Positions 1 through 8,286 of a stretch of DNA of 20,628 nt are shown here, in pieces. Source of the stretch: Trichothermofontia sp964536415 (GTDB lineage: Bacteria; Cyanobacteriota; Cyanobacteriia; B231); NCBI GenBank assembly GCA_964536415.1, contig CAZHXN010000075.1:1-20628 (forward strand), given 5' to 3'. Made by a program: the position numbers and the translations under genes. The stretch's first letter is position 1. Every line of letters starts with the position of its first letter. Under the pieces are notes generated by a model. That model was not told the origin of the DNA. It did not search any database and saw only the letters and a program-made list of their open reading frames with translations.

Positions 1-815
1 CGGTGGGGGGGGGTGGGCATAGTGGCTTGATCCTGGCGCAGGGCAGAGAGACGCGGGTGGTGGCGATCGATCGGGATCCGCTGGCGATCGCGGCGGCCCA
101 AGTGGCGCTGGCAGATTATGGCGATCGGGTGCAATTCTGGCAGGGGAATTTTGCGGACTATTTCCAAACCTTGGGACCGGTACCAGCACTGGGTAAGTTT
201 GACGGCATTATCGCGGATCTGGGGGTGAGTTCGGCCCAGTTTGATACGCCGGAACGGGGCTTTAGCTTTCGCCACGAGGCACCTCTGGATATGCGCATGG
301 ACCCCAAGCAGGTCCTCACGGCGGCTGACATTATCAATACTTACGATGAGGGGGCGTTGGCGGATTTATTTTTCACCTATGGGGAAGAGCGGTTATCCCG
401 TCGCATTGCCCGCCGAATTGTGGCCCAACGCCCCTTTCACTCGACGACGGCGTTGGCCAACACGATCGCCTACTGCTATCCTGCGGCGACCCGATCGCGA
501 TCGCGGGGGAAAGCGATCCATCCGGCAACGCGGGTGTTCCAAGCATTACGGATCGCGGTCAATCAAGAACTCACAGCCCTGGAAATGTTTTTGGCCCAGG
601 CGCCGGCTTGGCTCACCCCAGGGGGACGGATCGGCATCATCAGTTTCCATAGCCTGGAGGATCGGCTGGTGAAGCATCGGCTGCGCGAGTCGGAGATCCT
701 CACTGTGATTACGAAGAAACCGATTGTACCAGAGTCAGAAGAGGTGGCTGAAAATCCCAGGGCGCGATCGGCGAAGTTACGGCTAGCGGAACGATCGGCG
801 GGTATGCCAGCTTAG
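1..815 (+). CDS. rsmH: 16S rRNA m4C1402 methyltransferase RsmH (5' truncated by window)
   Basis: RsmH (MraW) uses S-adenosylmethionine to N4-methylate C1402 of 16S rRNA in the decoding centre. The visible part starts inside the first SAM-binding loop: the frame reads GGGGHS, which in the family lies roughly 30-40 residues from the N-terminus and is usually preceded by a D-x-T-V/L/F segment, so the GTG at position 3 is an internal Val codon and the real start is upstream of the window. Further family landmarks are DLGVSSAQFD, the RGFSFR...PLDMRMD block, HPATRVFQALRI and, near the end, GIISFHSLEDRLVK. The C-terminus is complete, ending with the stop at 813-815. About 270 residues are present out of the usual 300 or so. 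Apart from the edge truncation nothing is unusual. Identification is very secure. Confidence 0.96.
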   Translation, partial: VGGGGHSGLILAQGRETRVVAIDRDPLAIAAAQVALADYGDRVQFWQGNFADYFQTLGPVPALGKFDGIIADLGVSSAQFDTPERGFSFRHEAPLDMRMDPKQVLTAADIINTYDEGALADLFFTYGEERLSRRIARRIVAQRPFHSTTALANTIAYCYPAATRSRSRGKAIHPATRVFQALRIAVNQELTALEMFLAQAPAWLTPGGRIGIISFHSLEDRLVKHRLRESEILTVITKKPIVPESEEVAENPRARSAKLRLAERSAGMPA

Positions 816-895
816 GCACCACTCATAGAAACCACTCAGACACCAAGGCACCAAGCGATTGCTAAGCTACCCAACTCCCCAGCAATCGCCCCAGT

Positions 896-972
896 GGTAG
901 GTTGGGGTCGTCGCTCTGCACGACCCAACACACTGGCTGGGTTGAGTCGCATGGTGTTTGACCCAACCTACC
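896..972. repeat. Palindromic intergenic repeat (GGTAGGTTGGG...CCCAACCTACC)
   Basis: The outer arms are GGTAGGTTGGGG (896-907) and ACCCAACCTACC (961-972), which pair at 11 of 12 positions. Inside, TTGGGGTCGT (903-912) can pair with ACGACCCAA (919-928 region), and a second TGGGTT/GACCCAA pair follows, so the element can fold as one long imperfect hairpin or as two smaller ones. Elements with GTAGGTTGGGT ends are a common dispersed repeat type in cyanobacterial intergenic DNA (family knowledge, copy number not checked here). It lies between the convergent ends of rsmH and the cupin gene, where it could also act as a bidirectional terminator. No transposase or REP-associated tyrosine transposase gene is nearby. 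Confidence 0.7.
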
Positions 973-1002
973 CAAATTAAGGTTGATAGCGCAAGCACTG
1001 GC

Positions 1003-1509
1003 CTATGGATTGGGCGTAAAGCGCTCGATGAAGGCTTGGTGCTGGGGATACTGGGCCAATAAAGTCGCTCGATCGCCGATCTCAAAATCAATAAACTCAA
1101 AGCCAGGACTAACGGTGCAGCCCACCAAGCACGCCCGATCGCGATCGACTACACCCGTGGGCAGGGGGGCGACCTCGGCACAAAACCAGTGGCCTGCCGG
1201 AATCACCACCTGGGGCCGATAGTCTTGCGCCAGATCGACACCTAACCGATGGATATGATGCCGTCCGGTGGCATCCAGTTCATGTACCCAAAGGCCCACC
1301 CCCTGATAAAAATGCCAGACTTCATCCGACTGGAGGCGGTGCAACCGGGAGATCTGGGTGCCCACCAAAAGGTAATAAATTGCCGTGCTGCAATACCGTT
1401 CACCCCGGGGTAGGACAATCCGGGTCGGCGATCGATAGGATTCACGATAATAGCCCCCCTCTGGATGGGGCTGAAGCGCCAAGTCCTTTTGCCAAGATTG
1501 CCAGTCCAT
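1003..1509 (-). CDS. DUF985 cupin-fold protein
   Basis: A 168-residue protein of the DUF985 / Cupin_5 family. Typical features are LQPHPEGGYYRESYRS near the N-terminus, then the beta-barrel segment with SRLHRLQSDEVWHFYQG (residues 54-70), whose His57, Glu63 and His66 are candidate metal ligands, and VVIPAGHWFCAE (101-112). The C-terminal VSPGFEFIDFEIGDRATL block is also characteristic. The reaction of this family is not settled; it is a cytosolic single-domain cupin. The ATG at 1509 is preferred over an upstream in-frame start at 1581 because the family homology begins at MDWQSW and a GGGGAT purine run lies just upstream. It converges on rsmH and appears to be a single-gene unit. Confidence 0.9.
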   Translation of the reverse strand: MDWQSWQKDLALQPHPEGGYYRESYRSPTRIVLPRGERYCSTAIYYLLVGTQISRLHRLQSDEVWHFYQGVGLWVHELDATGRHHIHRLGVDLAQDYRPQVVIPAGHWFCAEVAPLPTGVVDRDRACLVGCTVSPGFEFIDFEIGDRATLLAQYPQHQAFIERFTPNP

Positions 1510-1950
1510 ATCGCTATCCCCTGGTAAACGCTTTAATTTTAAGGAATCTTGACAAATACAGGGGGTATGCAGTCGAGCCATTAGCCCTGGTATCTGTGAC
1601 TTTGCAACTCTGACGATCTTGGGATATGGTCAAAGGCAGAATGAGGTTGCTAGGGTGCTGTGGGGATCAGGTTACGGATTGCCCATAATAGGGGAATAAT
1701 CGCTGAATGGGATCAGCTAATGGGCCCCACTCAGCGCCGCTTGCCGAGTGGCCTAACCCGATATTGCACGGGCGCGTTCAACTCGCAAAAGCTGTCCTCT
1801 TGGCAGCGGCCTATCGCTCAGCCGGCAGCAGGGGTCTCTCGCCCGTTTCTGATTAACTGGTTTCATGGGAATGAGAGGCTTCGCTCGTTAGGATCATCAG
1901 GGCGTTGTTAGAATCTAACCCTTTGCAGATACCAGGGGCACCTCTAATCC
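1510..1950. other. Divergent intergenic spacer (cupin / FHA-GGDEF-EAL)
   Basis: About 440 bases separate two divergent starts and must hold both promoters. I see no convincing gene: the open frame at 1660-1911 has no family features and is rich in Arg, Ser and Trp in the way of a chance frame. A perfect 6-1-6 palindrome, GTTAGA-A-TCTAAC, lies at 1907-1919, 32 bases before the ATG at 1951. Its left arm overlaps TAGAAT, a possible -10 box. CATAAT at 1684-1689 is another -10-like hexamer. The AGCGCC...GGGCGCG stretch (1733-1775) looks structured but does not fold as a tRNA. Confidence 0.4.
1907..1919. promoter_or_regulatory. Palindrome overlapping a possible -10 box before the FHA-GGDEF-EAL gene
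   Basis: GTTAGAATCTAAC is a perfect inverted repeat with a single central base. TAGAAT within it resembles a -10 hexamer, and no good -35 box is visible 17 bases upstream (TTAGGA lies 15 bases away). The position fits an operator or promoter element for the downstream two-gene FHA unit. This is inference from position and symmetry only. Confidence 0.3.
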
Positions 1951-4431
1951 ATGAATGGTGAGCAGCAGCAAATTTACCATTATTTAGTAGTTTCAGACAG
2001 TCAAGACAAACGCTTGATTCCGCTGGAGTCTTCTACTTATTCGATCGGGCGTGATCCCAATAACTCGATTCCCTTAAAATCCCGTTGGGTATCCCGTCAA
2101 CATGCCATCCTATTGCGGGTGACGGTTCCTAATTCTAATAATTATCTATTTCGTATTATTGATGGTGATTTACAAGGTAAGCGAAGTACCAATGGCTTAC
2201 GCATTAATGGTCGATCGAAAGTCTCCCATGATCTCAAGCATGGAGATGTCATTGGCTTCGGCAAGGATATTGAAGCGCGTTACTATACAACCTACACCGC
2301 GATCGATCCTAAGATCCTAGAAAGTGGTGAAATCAGTGATCTGCTCAACCAGATTGACGAAGAAGAAGACAACATCTTAGAGAAAACACTGATTACTGAC
2401 CATGTTGAATCAAAGGAAGTTTATGAAACTTCACTCATTCGACTGGCTTCCTTCCCGGAACTTAATCCCAATCCGGTGATTGAAATTAGTATGAAGGGAA
2501 AATTGACCTATCTCAATCCAACGGCTATTCAGGTTTTTCCAGAAATACAAACCTTACTTTTGGAACATCCTCTTTTGGCTGGAATTTTGCCAGTAAATAA
2601 ACATCATAGCGAACAAAAACACTTTGAACGTGAAATCTATGTCAAGGATCGTTGTTTTCGGCAATTGGTCCACTACATTTATGAAAGTGATTTAGTTCGG
2701 AGTTACGTTGTTGACATTACGGATTATAAGCAGGCGGAAGCCGCTTTGCGCAAAAGTGAGGCGAAGAATCGTGCTTTACTGGATGCCATCCCAGATCTCA
2801 TGTTACATCTGAACTCTAGTGGCATTATTCTAGACTTTAAGGTTCCTAAAGGGCATCCTTTACAAAGCTCATCTGCTAACTTTGTGAGTCAGAATATTTA
2901 TCAAATTTTGCCCACCCCAGCCGCACAACAAATGATTCGCTACGTGCGACGGACGCTACAAACTAACCGTACTGAGGTGTTTGAGTATGAATCTTTAGTT
3001 GATGGCAGTATCCTATTCTATGAAGCGCGGATTGTCACGATTACTCAAGATGAGGCTCTAGCGATTATTCGTAATATTACCGATCGCAAGAATTTTGAGA
3101 AACAATTACTCTACGATGCCTTACATGATGCCCTGACGGGTTTACCGAATCGGAATCTGTTTATGAATCGCCTCTCCCACGCGATCGAACTAGCCAAACG
3201 ACGGGATGACTATCTGTTTGCCGTGTTATTTATTGATCTCGATCGCTTTAAGGTGATTAACGATAGCCTGGGTCATATTGTGGGGGATCAACTCCTAATT
3301 GCCATTTCACGTAAGTTAGAAGCCTGTCTGCGATCGGGGGATACGGTGGCTCGCTTGGGGGGGGATGAATTTGCCATCCTTCTGGAAGATATTAATGGCA
3401 TCGAGGCTGCCACGGCCCTAGCTGAACGTTTGCAGCGGGAATTGTCTATTCCCTTTTATCTCGATCATCAGGAGGTGTTTGTCACCTTAAGTGTGGGGAT
3501 TGCCCTCAGCACAACTGGCTACCATCTACCAGAGGAATTGTTGCGCGACGCGGATACGGCGATGTACCACGCTAAGTCTCTGGGGCGTGCCCGCTATGAA
3601 CTGTTTGATCAACAGATGCACGATCGTGCAGTGGCCCTGTTGCAACTCGATAATGATCTGCGGCGAGCCGTAGAACGTCAGGAATTTATCCTGTACTACC
3701 AACCCATTGTTTCCCTGATAACCGGTCATATTACTGGGTTTGAAGCCCTGATTCGCTGGCAGCATCCCCAACGCGGGCTGGTTCCGCCCGATGAATTTAT
3801 TACCCTAGCGGAGGAAACTGGGTTAATCATTGCTATCGGGGATTGGCTCCTGCGGGAAGCCTGTACCCAGGCCCAACGATGGCAACAGCAGTTTCCCAAG
3901 GCCTCACCCCTGACAATAAGTGTTAACCTGGCCAGCCAGCAATTCTCTCAACCGCAACTGGTTGAAAAAGTCGGGAAAATCCTGGCAGAAACGGGTATGG
4001 CCCCCGGTACGCTCAACCTGGAAATTACCGAAGGGACGATTATGGAAAATATCCAACTTTCTAAGGATATTTTTGTCGCCCTTAAGCGCCTGAATCTACA
4101 ATTATGTATCGATGATTTTGGGACCGGGTACTCCTCCCTTAGTTATTTGCATCGTTTCCCGATCGATATCCTCAAGGTCGATCGGTCCTTTGTAAATACG
4201 ATCAATCCCCACACCGATAGTCATGGTGCCACTGGGATCGAAATTACCCAAACGATTATCATGTTGGCACATAACTTGGAACTTAGCGTCGTTGCCGAGG
4301 GGATCGAGACGATCGAGCAACTGCAATACTTACGGGAGCGCAACTGTGAGTATGGTCAGGGTTATTTGTTCTCGCATCCCTTACCCAGTCACGAAGTGGA
4401 AGCCTTGCTAACCGCCAACCCTACGTGGTAA
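1951..4431 (+). CDS. FHA-PAS-PAS-GGDEF-EAL cyclic-di-GMP synthase/phosphodiesterase
   Basis: An 826-residue soluble signalling protein with no membrane segment. An N-terminal FHA domain (about 10-105) has SIGRD (31-35), a canonical SRQH (48-51) and TNG (80-82), so it should bind a phosphothreonine partner. Two PAS-type regions follow (about 165-255 and 272-380), each ending in the usual DITDYK/NITDRK linker. The GGDEF domain (about 385-545) keeps GGDEF at 470-474 and the RxxD inhibitory I-site RSGD at 461-464, exactly five residues before it. The EAL domain (about 560-815) keeps EAL at 598-600, the N-containing SVNLAS, DDFGTG at 721-726 and VAEGIET at 781-787. Both halves therefore look catalytically competent: it may make and degrade cyclic di-GMP, with PAS and FHA inputs setting the balance. 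No clear Shine-Dalgarno precedes the ATG. The first kilobase is visibly AT-richer than neighbouring genes. The next gene, only 15 bases on, also carries FHA domains. Confidence 0.95.
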   Translation: MNGEQQQIYHYLVVSDSQDKRLIPLESSTYSIGRDPNNSIPLKSRWVSRQHAILLRVTVPNSNNYLFRIIDGDLQGKRSTNGLRINGRSKVSHDLKHGDVIGFGKDIEARYYTTYTAIDPKILESGEISDLLNQIDEEEDNILEKTLITDHVESKEVYETSLIRLASFPELNPNPVIEISMKGKLTYLNPTAIQVFPEIQTLLLEHPLLAGILPVNKHHSEQKHFEREIYVKDRCFRQLVHYIYESDLVRSYVVDITDYKQAEAALRKSEAKNRALLDAIPDLMLHLNSSGIILDFKVPKGHPLQSSSANFVSQNIYQILPTPAAQQMIRYVRRTLQTNRTEVFEYESLVDGSILFYEARIVTITQDEALAIIRNITDRKNFEKQLLYDALHDALTGLPNRNLFMNRLSHAIELAKRRDDYLFAVLFIDLDRFKVINDSLGHIVGDQLLIAISRKLEACLRSGDTVARLGGDEFAILLEDINGIEAATALAERLQRELSIPFYLDHQEVFVTLSVGIALSTTGYHLPEELLRDADTAMYHAKSLGRARYELFDQQMHDRAVALLQLDNDLRRAVERQEFILYYQPIVSLITGHITGFEALIRWQHPQRGLVPPDEFITLAEETGLIIAIGDWLLREACTQAQRWQQQFPKASPLTISVNLASQQFSQPQLVEKVGKILAETGMAPGTLNLEITEGTIMENIQLSKDIFVALKRLNLQLCIDDFGTGYSSLSYLHRFPIDILKVDRSFVNTINPHTDSHGATGIEITQTIIMLAHNLELSVVAEGIETIEQLQYLRERNCEYGQGYLFSHPLPSHEVEALLTANPTW

Positions 4432-4446
4432 TGCCCATCCTATGCT

Positions 4447-7155
4447 ATGACCATGACGCCAACGCCCCCGCCCCCCCGAAAATCAAACCCAATCATGACC
4501 ACCCTGACGAATTTCGTGCAGACGGTTGTCCCTGGCAATTTATCCCACCTTAAGCTAAAACCCAACGCGCAGGCCCCCGAACTACGTATTGAAGATCCCC
4601 AGCATCCTGGTGCACACAGCAATCCCTACCATTTAGTTGGGGACTACTATACCGGCGGACGGAGTAGTTCCTGTGATATTAAAATCCGCAATACGATGGT
4701 GAGCAAACGCCATTTCACCATTGAACGCGATCCGCAGCGACTGGACTGGTTTTGGATTAAAGATGAACAGTCGCAAAATGGCATTTACCAGGGTAAGCAA
4801 CGGGTAACCCGGCAACGGTTGCGGCATGGCGATCGCTTTACCCTTGGCCCTCCCGATCTGGCGGAGGGGGTTACCCTCACCTACACGGTGCCCCAAGGCG
4901 GGCTGCCACCGGTCCAAACTGCCGTGCTGGGTTTGACGGAAATCTCCCAGAAGCTTAAACCCCGTGCGAGGGTCCTCAAACTCCGGGTGCATGATCCCCA
5001 GCATCCTGATCAGCACCCATCTCCCTACCCCCTCGCGGGCGATCACTACAGTTTGGGGCGCAGCCAACAGCCGGATACGTCGGCGCTGGATATCCAGGTG
5101 CAAAACAAATTGGTCAGTGAATGCCATCTGACCTTCGATCGCGATCCCCAGCATCCCAACTGGTTCTGGGTGGAGGACCCTGGGTCCACCAATGGGACCT
5201 ATCGGGGGCGGCACCGGCTTACGGGTAAACATCGACTCCGGCATGGCGATCGCTTTACCCTGGGTCCGCCGGACCTTCAGAATGTGGTGACGCTCACCTG
5301 TTTTGATCCCTATATTCGCGTCCTGCGCTATGGGATCTATGGTTTTACAGGGCTAAGCCTGCTGCTGGCTTTGTGGATTGGTCTGGAATGGCAAAAATTC
5401 TCCGTGCGGCCCCTGCCCCATTCCATCCAGGGTCCTGTGATTGTCTATGCCCGTGACAACGTAACGCCCCTGCGCGAACCCTACAGCCGTGCCCATATTG
5501 AGTTTGCCCGGTTATCGGATTTTCCGGCCTATCTCCCCAATGCGGTCATCGCTTCCGAAGATACCCGGTTTTATTGGCATTTGGGCGTAGACCCGATCGG
5601 CATTCTGCGGGCGGTGGTGACCAATGTGCGCAGTGGCTCGGTCCAGGAGGGGGGCAGTACGGTCACCCAGCAGTTGGCCCGCAGTCTCTTCCGCGATTAC
5701 GTGGGTACTGCCGACTCGGCAGGACGCAAGATCCGGGAGGCGATCGTGGCGCTGAAGCTGGAAATGGTCTACAGCAAGGACTTCCTGATGCGCACTTACC
5801 TGAACCGGGTGTACCTAGGCAGCGGCAGTTATGGCTTTGAGGATGCGGCCCAGTTTTACTTTGGTAAATCGGCCCGTGACCTCACCCTGTCGGAGGCGGC
5901 GACGCTGGTGGGGATTTTGCCAGCCCCCAATAGTTTCAACCCGATTCGGAACTATGAAGCGGCGGTCCAGGTGCGCGATCGTGTCCTCAGTCGCATGCTC
6001 ACCCAGGGGTTTATTACCGAAGCCGAGGCCCAGCGTGCCCGGCGATCGCGCATTGAAATTAACCCCCGTGCCCGGGAGCAGTTGGAAAGCACGATCGCCC
6101 CCTATTTTTACGATCACGTCTTTGCCGAACTAGAACGTCTCTTGGGGAGCCAACTAGCCCAGGAAGGCAATTTTATTATTGAGACGGCCCTCGATCCCCA
6201 GATCCAGGCCGAGGCCGAAACGGCGCTGAAGGCCGTGATCAATACCGAGGGGGCGGCGTTAGGGTTTTCCCAGGGGGCGATCGCGACGATCGACACGCAA
6301 ACGGGAGCCATTATGGCCATGGTGGGGGGGGTAGACTATGCCGACAGTCAGTTTAATCGGGCGACCCAAGCCCTGCGCCAGCCGGGATCGACGTTTAAAG
6401 TCCTCGTCTATGCCGCTGCCCTGGAGCAGGGGATGTCTCCTGGTGAAACCTTTTCCTGTGCACCCTTGACCTGGCAGGGACAAACCTTTTCCGGCTGTCA
6501 GCGCAGTGGAGGTGGGGCGGTGGATATGTACCAGGGGATGGCCCAGTCGGAGAATGTGGTGGCGTTGCGCATTGCCCAGGCCGTGGGGTTAAACCGGGTG
6601 GTGCGGCTAGCTCAACGCTTGGGCATTGAGTCCCCGTTAAAGCCAGTGCCCGGTTTAGCGCTGGGAGAAAGTGAGGTCACGGTGTTGGAGATGACGGGGG
6701 CTGTGGCCACCTTTGCCAATGGCGGGGTGTATAACCGACCCCATGCGATTCAGCGGGTGCTGGATAGTGGCGATTGCCGCGATCGCAATGATGCCCAAAG
6801 TTGCCGGGTCATCTACGATTTTGCCAACACGGCTGAGGCGAATCAACCGGCAGTGTCGGCAGAGGTAGCGGCTACGATGACGACCTTATTACAGGGGGTG
6901 GTGCAAGCCGGTACCGGACGCAATGCCAATATCGGAGCCGGCGCAGCGGGGAAAACCGGAACGACGAATGATAATGTCGATACCTGGTTTGTGGGCTATC
7001 TCCCGGAGGTAGCGATGCGCAATGGGATCCCTGCTGGAATCGCGACTGGCATCTGGTTGGGCAATGATGATAATTCACCCACTTCGGGTAGTAGTGCGAT
7101 CGCGGCTAAACTCTGGGGAGATTATATGGCCCAAGTTCTGGCTCGGTTCCGTTAG
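4447..7155 (+). CDS. Class A penicillin-binding protein with two N-terminal FHA domains
   Basis: A 902-residue bifunctional peptidoglycan synthase. Two FHA domains (about 62-145 and 196-280) occupy the N-terminus, followed by one membrane helix (about 295-314), so the FHA part faces the cytoplasm and the enzyme the periplasm. The GT51 glycosyltransferase domain (about 340-510) shows SEDTRFYWHLGVD with the catalytic Glu371 and EGGSTVTQQLARSLF (401-415). The transpeptidase domain (about 600-890) has the active-site STFK (Ser648), SEN (701-703) and KTGTT (836-840). All catalytic motifs are intact. FHA1 has SKRH (86-89) but a poor QNG turn; FHA2 has a good STNG (247-250) but SECH (224-227), with Glu replacing the usual Arg. 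The ATG at 4447 is chosen, with 4453 and 4495 as in-frame alternatives and no Shine-Dalgarno for any. It is probably co-transcribed with the FHA cyclic-di-GMP enzyme upstream. Its stop overlaps the stop of the convergent reductase gene. Confidence 0.95.
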   Translation: MTMTPTPPPPRKSNPIMTTLTNFVQTVVPGNLSHLKLKPNAQAPELRIEDPQHPGAHSNPYHLVGDYYTGGRSSSCDIKIRNTMVSKRHFTIERDPQRLDWFWIKDEQSQNGIYQGKQRVTRQRLRHGDRFTLGPPDLAEGVTLTYTVPQGGLPPVQTAVLGLTEISQKLKPRARVLKLRVHDPQHPDQHPSPYPLAGDHYSLGRSQQPDTSALDIQVQNKLVSECHLTFDRDPQHPNWFWVEDPGSTNGTYRGRHRLTGKHRLRHGDRFTLGPPDLQNVVTLTCFDPYIRVLRYGIYGFTGLSLLLALWIGLEWQKFSVRPLPHSIQGPVIVYARDNVTPLREPYSRAHIEFARLSDFPAYLPNAVIASEDTRFYWHLGVDPIGILRAVVTNVRSGSVQEGGSTVTQQLARSLFRDYVGTADSAGRKIREAIVALKLEMVYSKDFLMRTYLNRVYLGSGSYGFEDAAQFYFGKSARDLTLSEAATLVGILPAPNSFNPIRNYEAAVQVRDRVLSRMLTQGFITEAEAQRARRSRIEINPRAREQLESTIAPYFYDHVFAELERLLGSQLAQEGNFIIETALDPQIQAEAETALKAVINTEGAALGFSQGAIATIDTQTGAIMAMVGGVDYADSQFNRATQALRQPGSTFKVLVYAAALEQGMSPGETFSCAPLTWQGQTFSGCQRSGGGAVDMYQGMAQSENVVALRIAQAVGLNRVVRLAQRLGIESPLKPVPGLALGESEVTVLEMTGAVATFANGGVYNRPHAIQRVLDSGDCRDRNDAQSCRVIYDFANTAEANQPAVSAEVAATMTTLLQGVVQAGTGRNANIGAGAAGKTGTTNDNVDTWFVGYLPEVAMRNGIPAGIATGIWLGNDDNSPTSGSSAIAAKLWGDYMAQVLARFR

Positions 7156-8168
7156 CGGTATTCATCCCCACAGTCGCCAATCAAGCGATAGAGATCCTGA
7201 GATTGTTCCAACACACTTTCTAGCCGCTCGTAATCTTCGCGATCGAGGCTGAAGGTAAACACCTGGGCGTTCTCCGCTAAATGCTCAGAAACACCCAACC
7301 GCACCCCCACAATGACTCCCGCGACTGCGGGTTGTTCCAGAACATAGCGCACAGCCACATTCGGAATGGTGACGCCATGTTTCTGGGCAATTGCCTGCAA
7401 AGCCGCCAGCAATTGTTGGAACAGTTCCCAACTCCCCCAGGCATCGATCATGTTTTTGTATTTCCGCAGGGAAGCCGTGTTTAGTTTAGTACGACTCGGT
7501 TCAGCGACACCGAGATATTTCTCCGACAGCAGCCCCCCACAGAGGGTACCATAGGCCAGCAATTTCACATCACACTGTTGACACAGCGGCACCATTTTTT
7601 TCAGGGGACGCCGATCGATCAGTGAAAATTGCACCTGGTTGGAGACGATCGGGAACCCGTGATCTAGGATCGTTTTGGTGTGGGTTGTATCAAAATTGGT
7701 TAAGGCAAGATGGTTGATCCAGCCCTCGGTTTTGAGATCCGTGAGGATGCGTAAAGCTTCTAGATAATTACGATCGCTATAATCCCACCAGTGGAATTGC
7801 AGTAAATCCAGGCTATCAACCGCCATGCGTTGCCGCGATCGTTGAATATTTTCCTCAACCACCCGGCGGGTCATGGGCATCGGGCGGGGGACCCATTTGG
7901 TAAACGCTTGCAAATGGTCGAGGGCAGCTTCCCCCCGTTCCGTCCGCAGGCGTTGGCGAAATTCACCCATAAAATCCTCCGCCGGTCCATAGTGATCAGC
8001 CAGGTCCCAGGTGGTAAAACCCGCATCAACGTAGCGAAACATGGCCGCGATCGCCGCTGAGGCATCGATCGGACCGTGGGCACCGGAGACCTGCCACATG
8101 CCATTCAGGACTCGACAAATGGTGAGATCCTCGGTGAGGGGGAAGCGACTGGATTCTGGTAGAGACAT
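7152..8168 (-). CDS. Aldo/keto reductase
   Basis: A 338-residue NADPH-dependent oxidoreductase of the aldo/keto reductase superfamily, a cytosolic TIM barrel. The catalytic tetrad can be placed at Asp55 and Tyr60 (WDLADHYGPAE), Lys91 (AFTKW) and His126 (LQFHWWDY). The C-terminal cofactor segment is GVIVGVRLGVSEHLAEN (284-300). The substrate cannot be read from sequence; it is a general carbonyl reductase by family. The ATG at 8168 (MSLPESS) is preferred; a GTG at 8192 would add eight residues that are not family-like. No strong Shine-Dalgarno is present at either. The gene is convergent with the PBP, and the two stop codons share bases 7152-7155, so there is no room for a separate terminator. 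Confidence 0.93.
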   Translation of the reverse strand: MSLPESSRFPLTEDLTICRVLNGMWQVSGAHGPIDASAAIAAMFRYVDAGFTTWDLADHYGPAEDFMGEFRQRLRTERGEAALDHLQAFTKWVPRPMPMTRRVVEENIQRSRQRMAVDSLDLLQFHWWDYSDRNYLEALRILTDLKTEGWINHLALTNFDTTHTKTILDHGFPIVSNQVQFSLIDRRPLKKMVPLCQQCDVKLLAYGTLCGGLLSEKYLGVAEPSRTKLNTASLRKYKNMIDAWGSWELFQQLLAALQAIAQKHGVTIPNVAVRYVLEQPAVAGVIVGVRLGVSEHLAENAQVFTFSLDREDYERLESVLEQSQDLYRLIGDCGDEYR

Positions 8169-8198
8169 AGGCGCGATCGTGGCCAGTAACACATTGAG

Positions 8199-8263
8199 GG
8201 TAGCAAGGCTTGTGGCTACCTTAGCGCAGGTGATTAACTTTTAGGTAACTTAGATAACTTTAG
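8199..8263. repeat. Short hairpin and TAACTT repeats upstream of the reductase gene
   Basis: GGTAGC (8199-8204) and GCTACC (8215-8220) form a 6-bp hairpin. Next to it TAACTT occurs three times, beginning at 8235, 8246 and 8255, each followed by a TTAG-, AG- or TAG-like tail. They lie 31-95 bases upstream of the reductase start, in its promoter region. They could be protein-binding sites or simply AT-rich promoter DNA; the spacing (11 and 9 bases) is close to one helical turn. Confidence 0.35.
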
Positions 8264-8286
8264 ATAGTCGCAGCAGCGAGTTGCAG

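Noticed and set aside
3..5. GTG at position 3 as the rsmH start
   Set aside because: The frame begins within the GGGGHS SAM-binding loop, so the N-terminal residues must lie outside the window.
1733..1800. tRNA-like stretch (GCCGAGTGGCCTAACC and GTTCAACTC)
   Set aside because: It recalls a Ser/Leu tRNA D-arm and T-loop, but the T-stem does not pair, no acceptor stem closes it and no anticodon arm is found.
1660..1911. 83-codon ORF upstream of the FHA-GGDEF-EAL gene
   Set aside because: No Shine-Dalgarno, no recognisable motif and a chance-like composition in a promoter region.
4633..5244. 203-codon minus-strand ORF opposite the FHA domains of the PBP
   Set aside because: The opposite strand encodes two clear FHA domains; the antisense frame shows only mirrored repeats.
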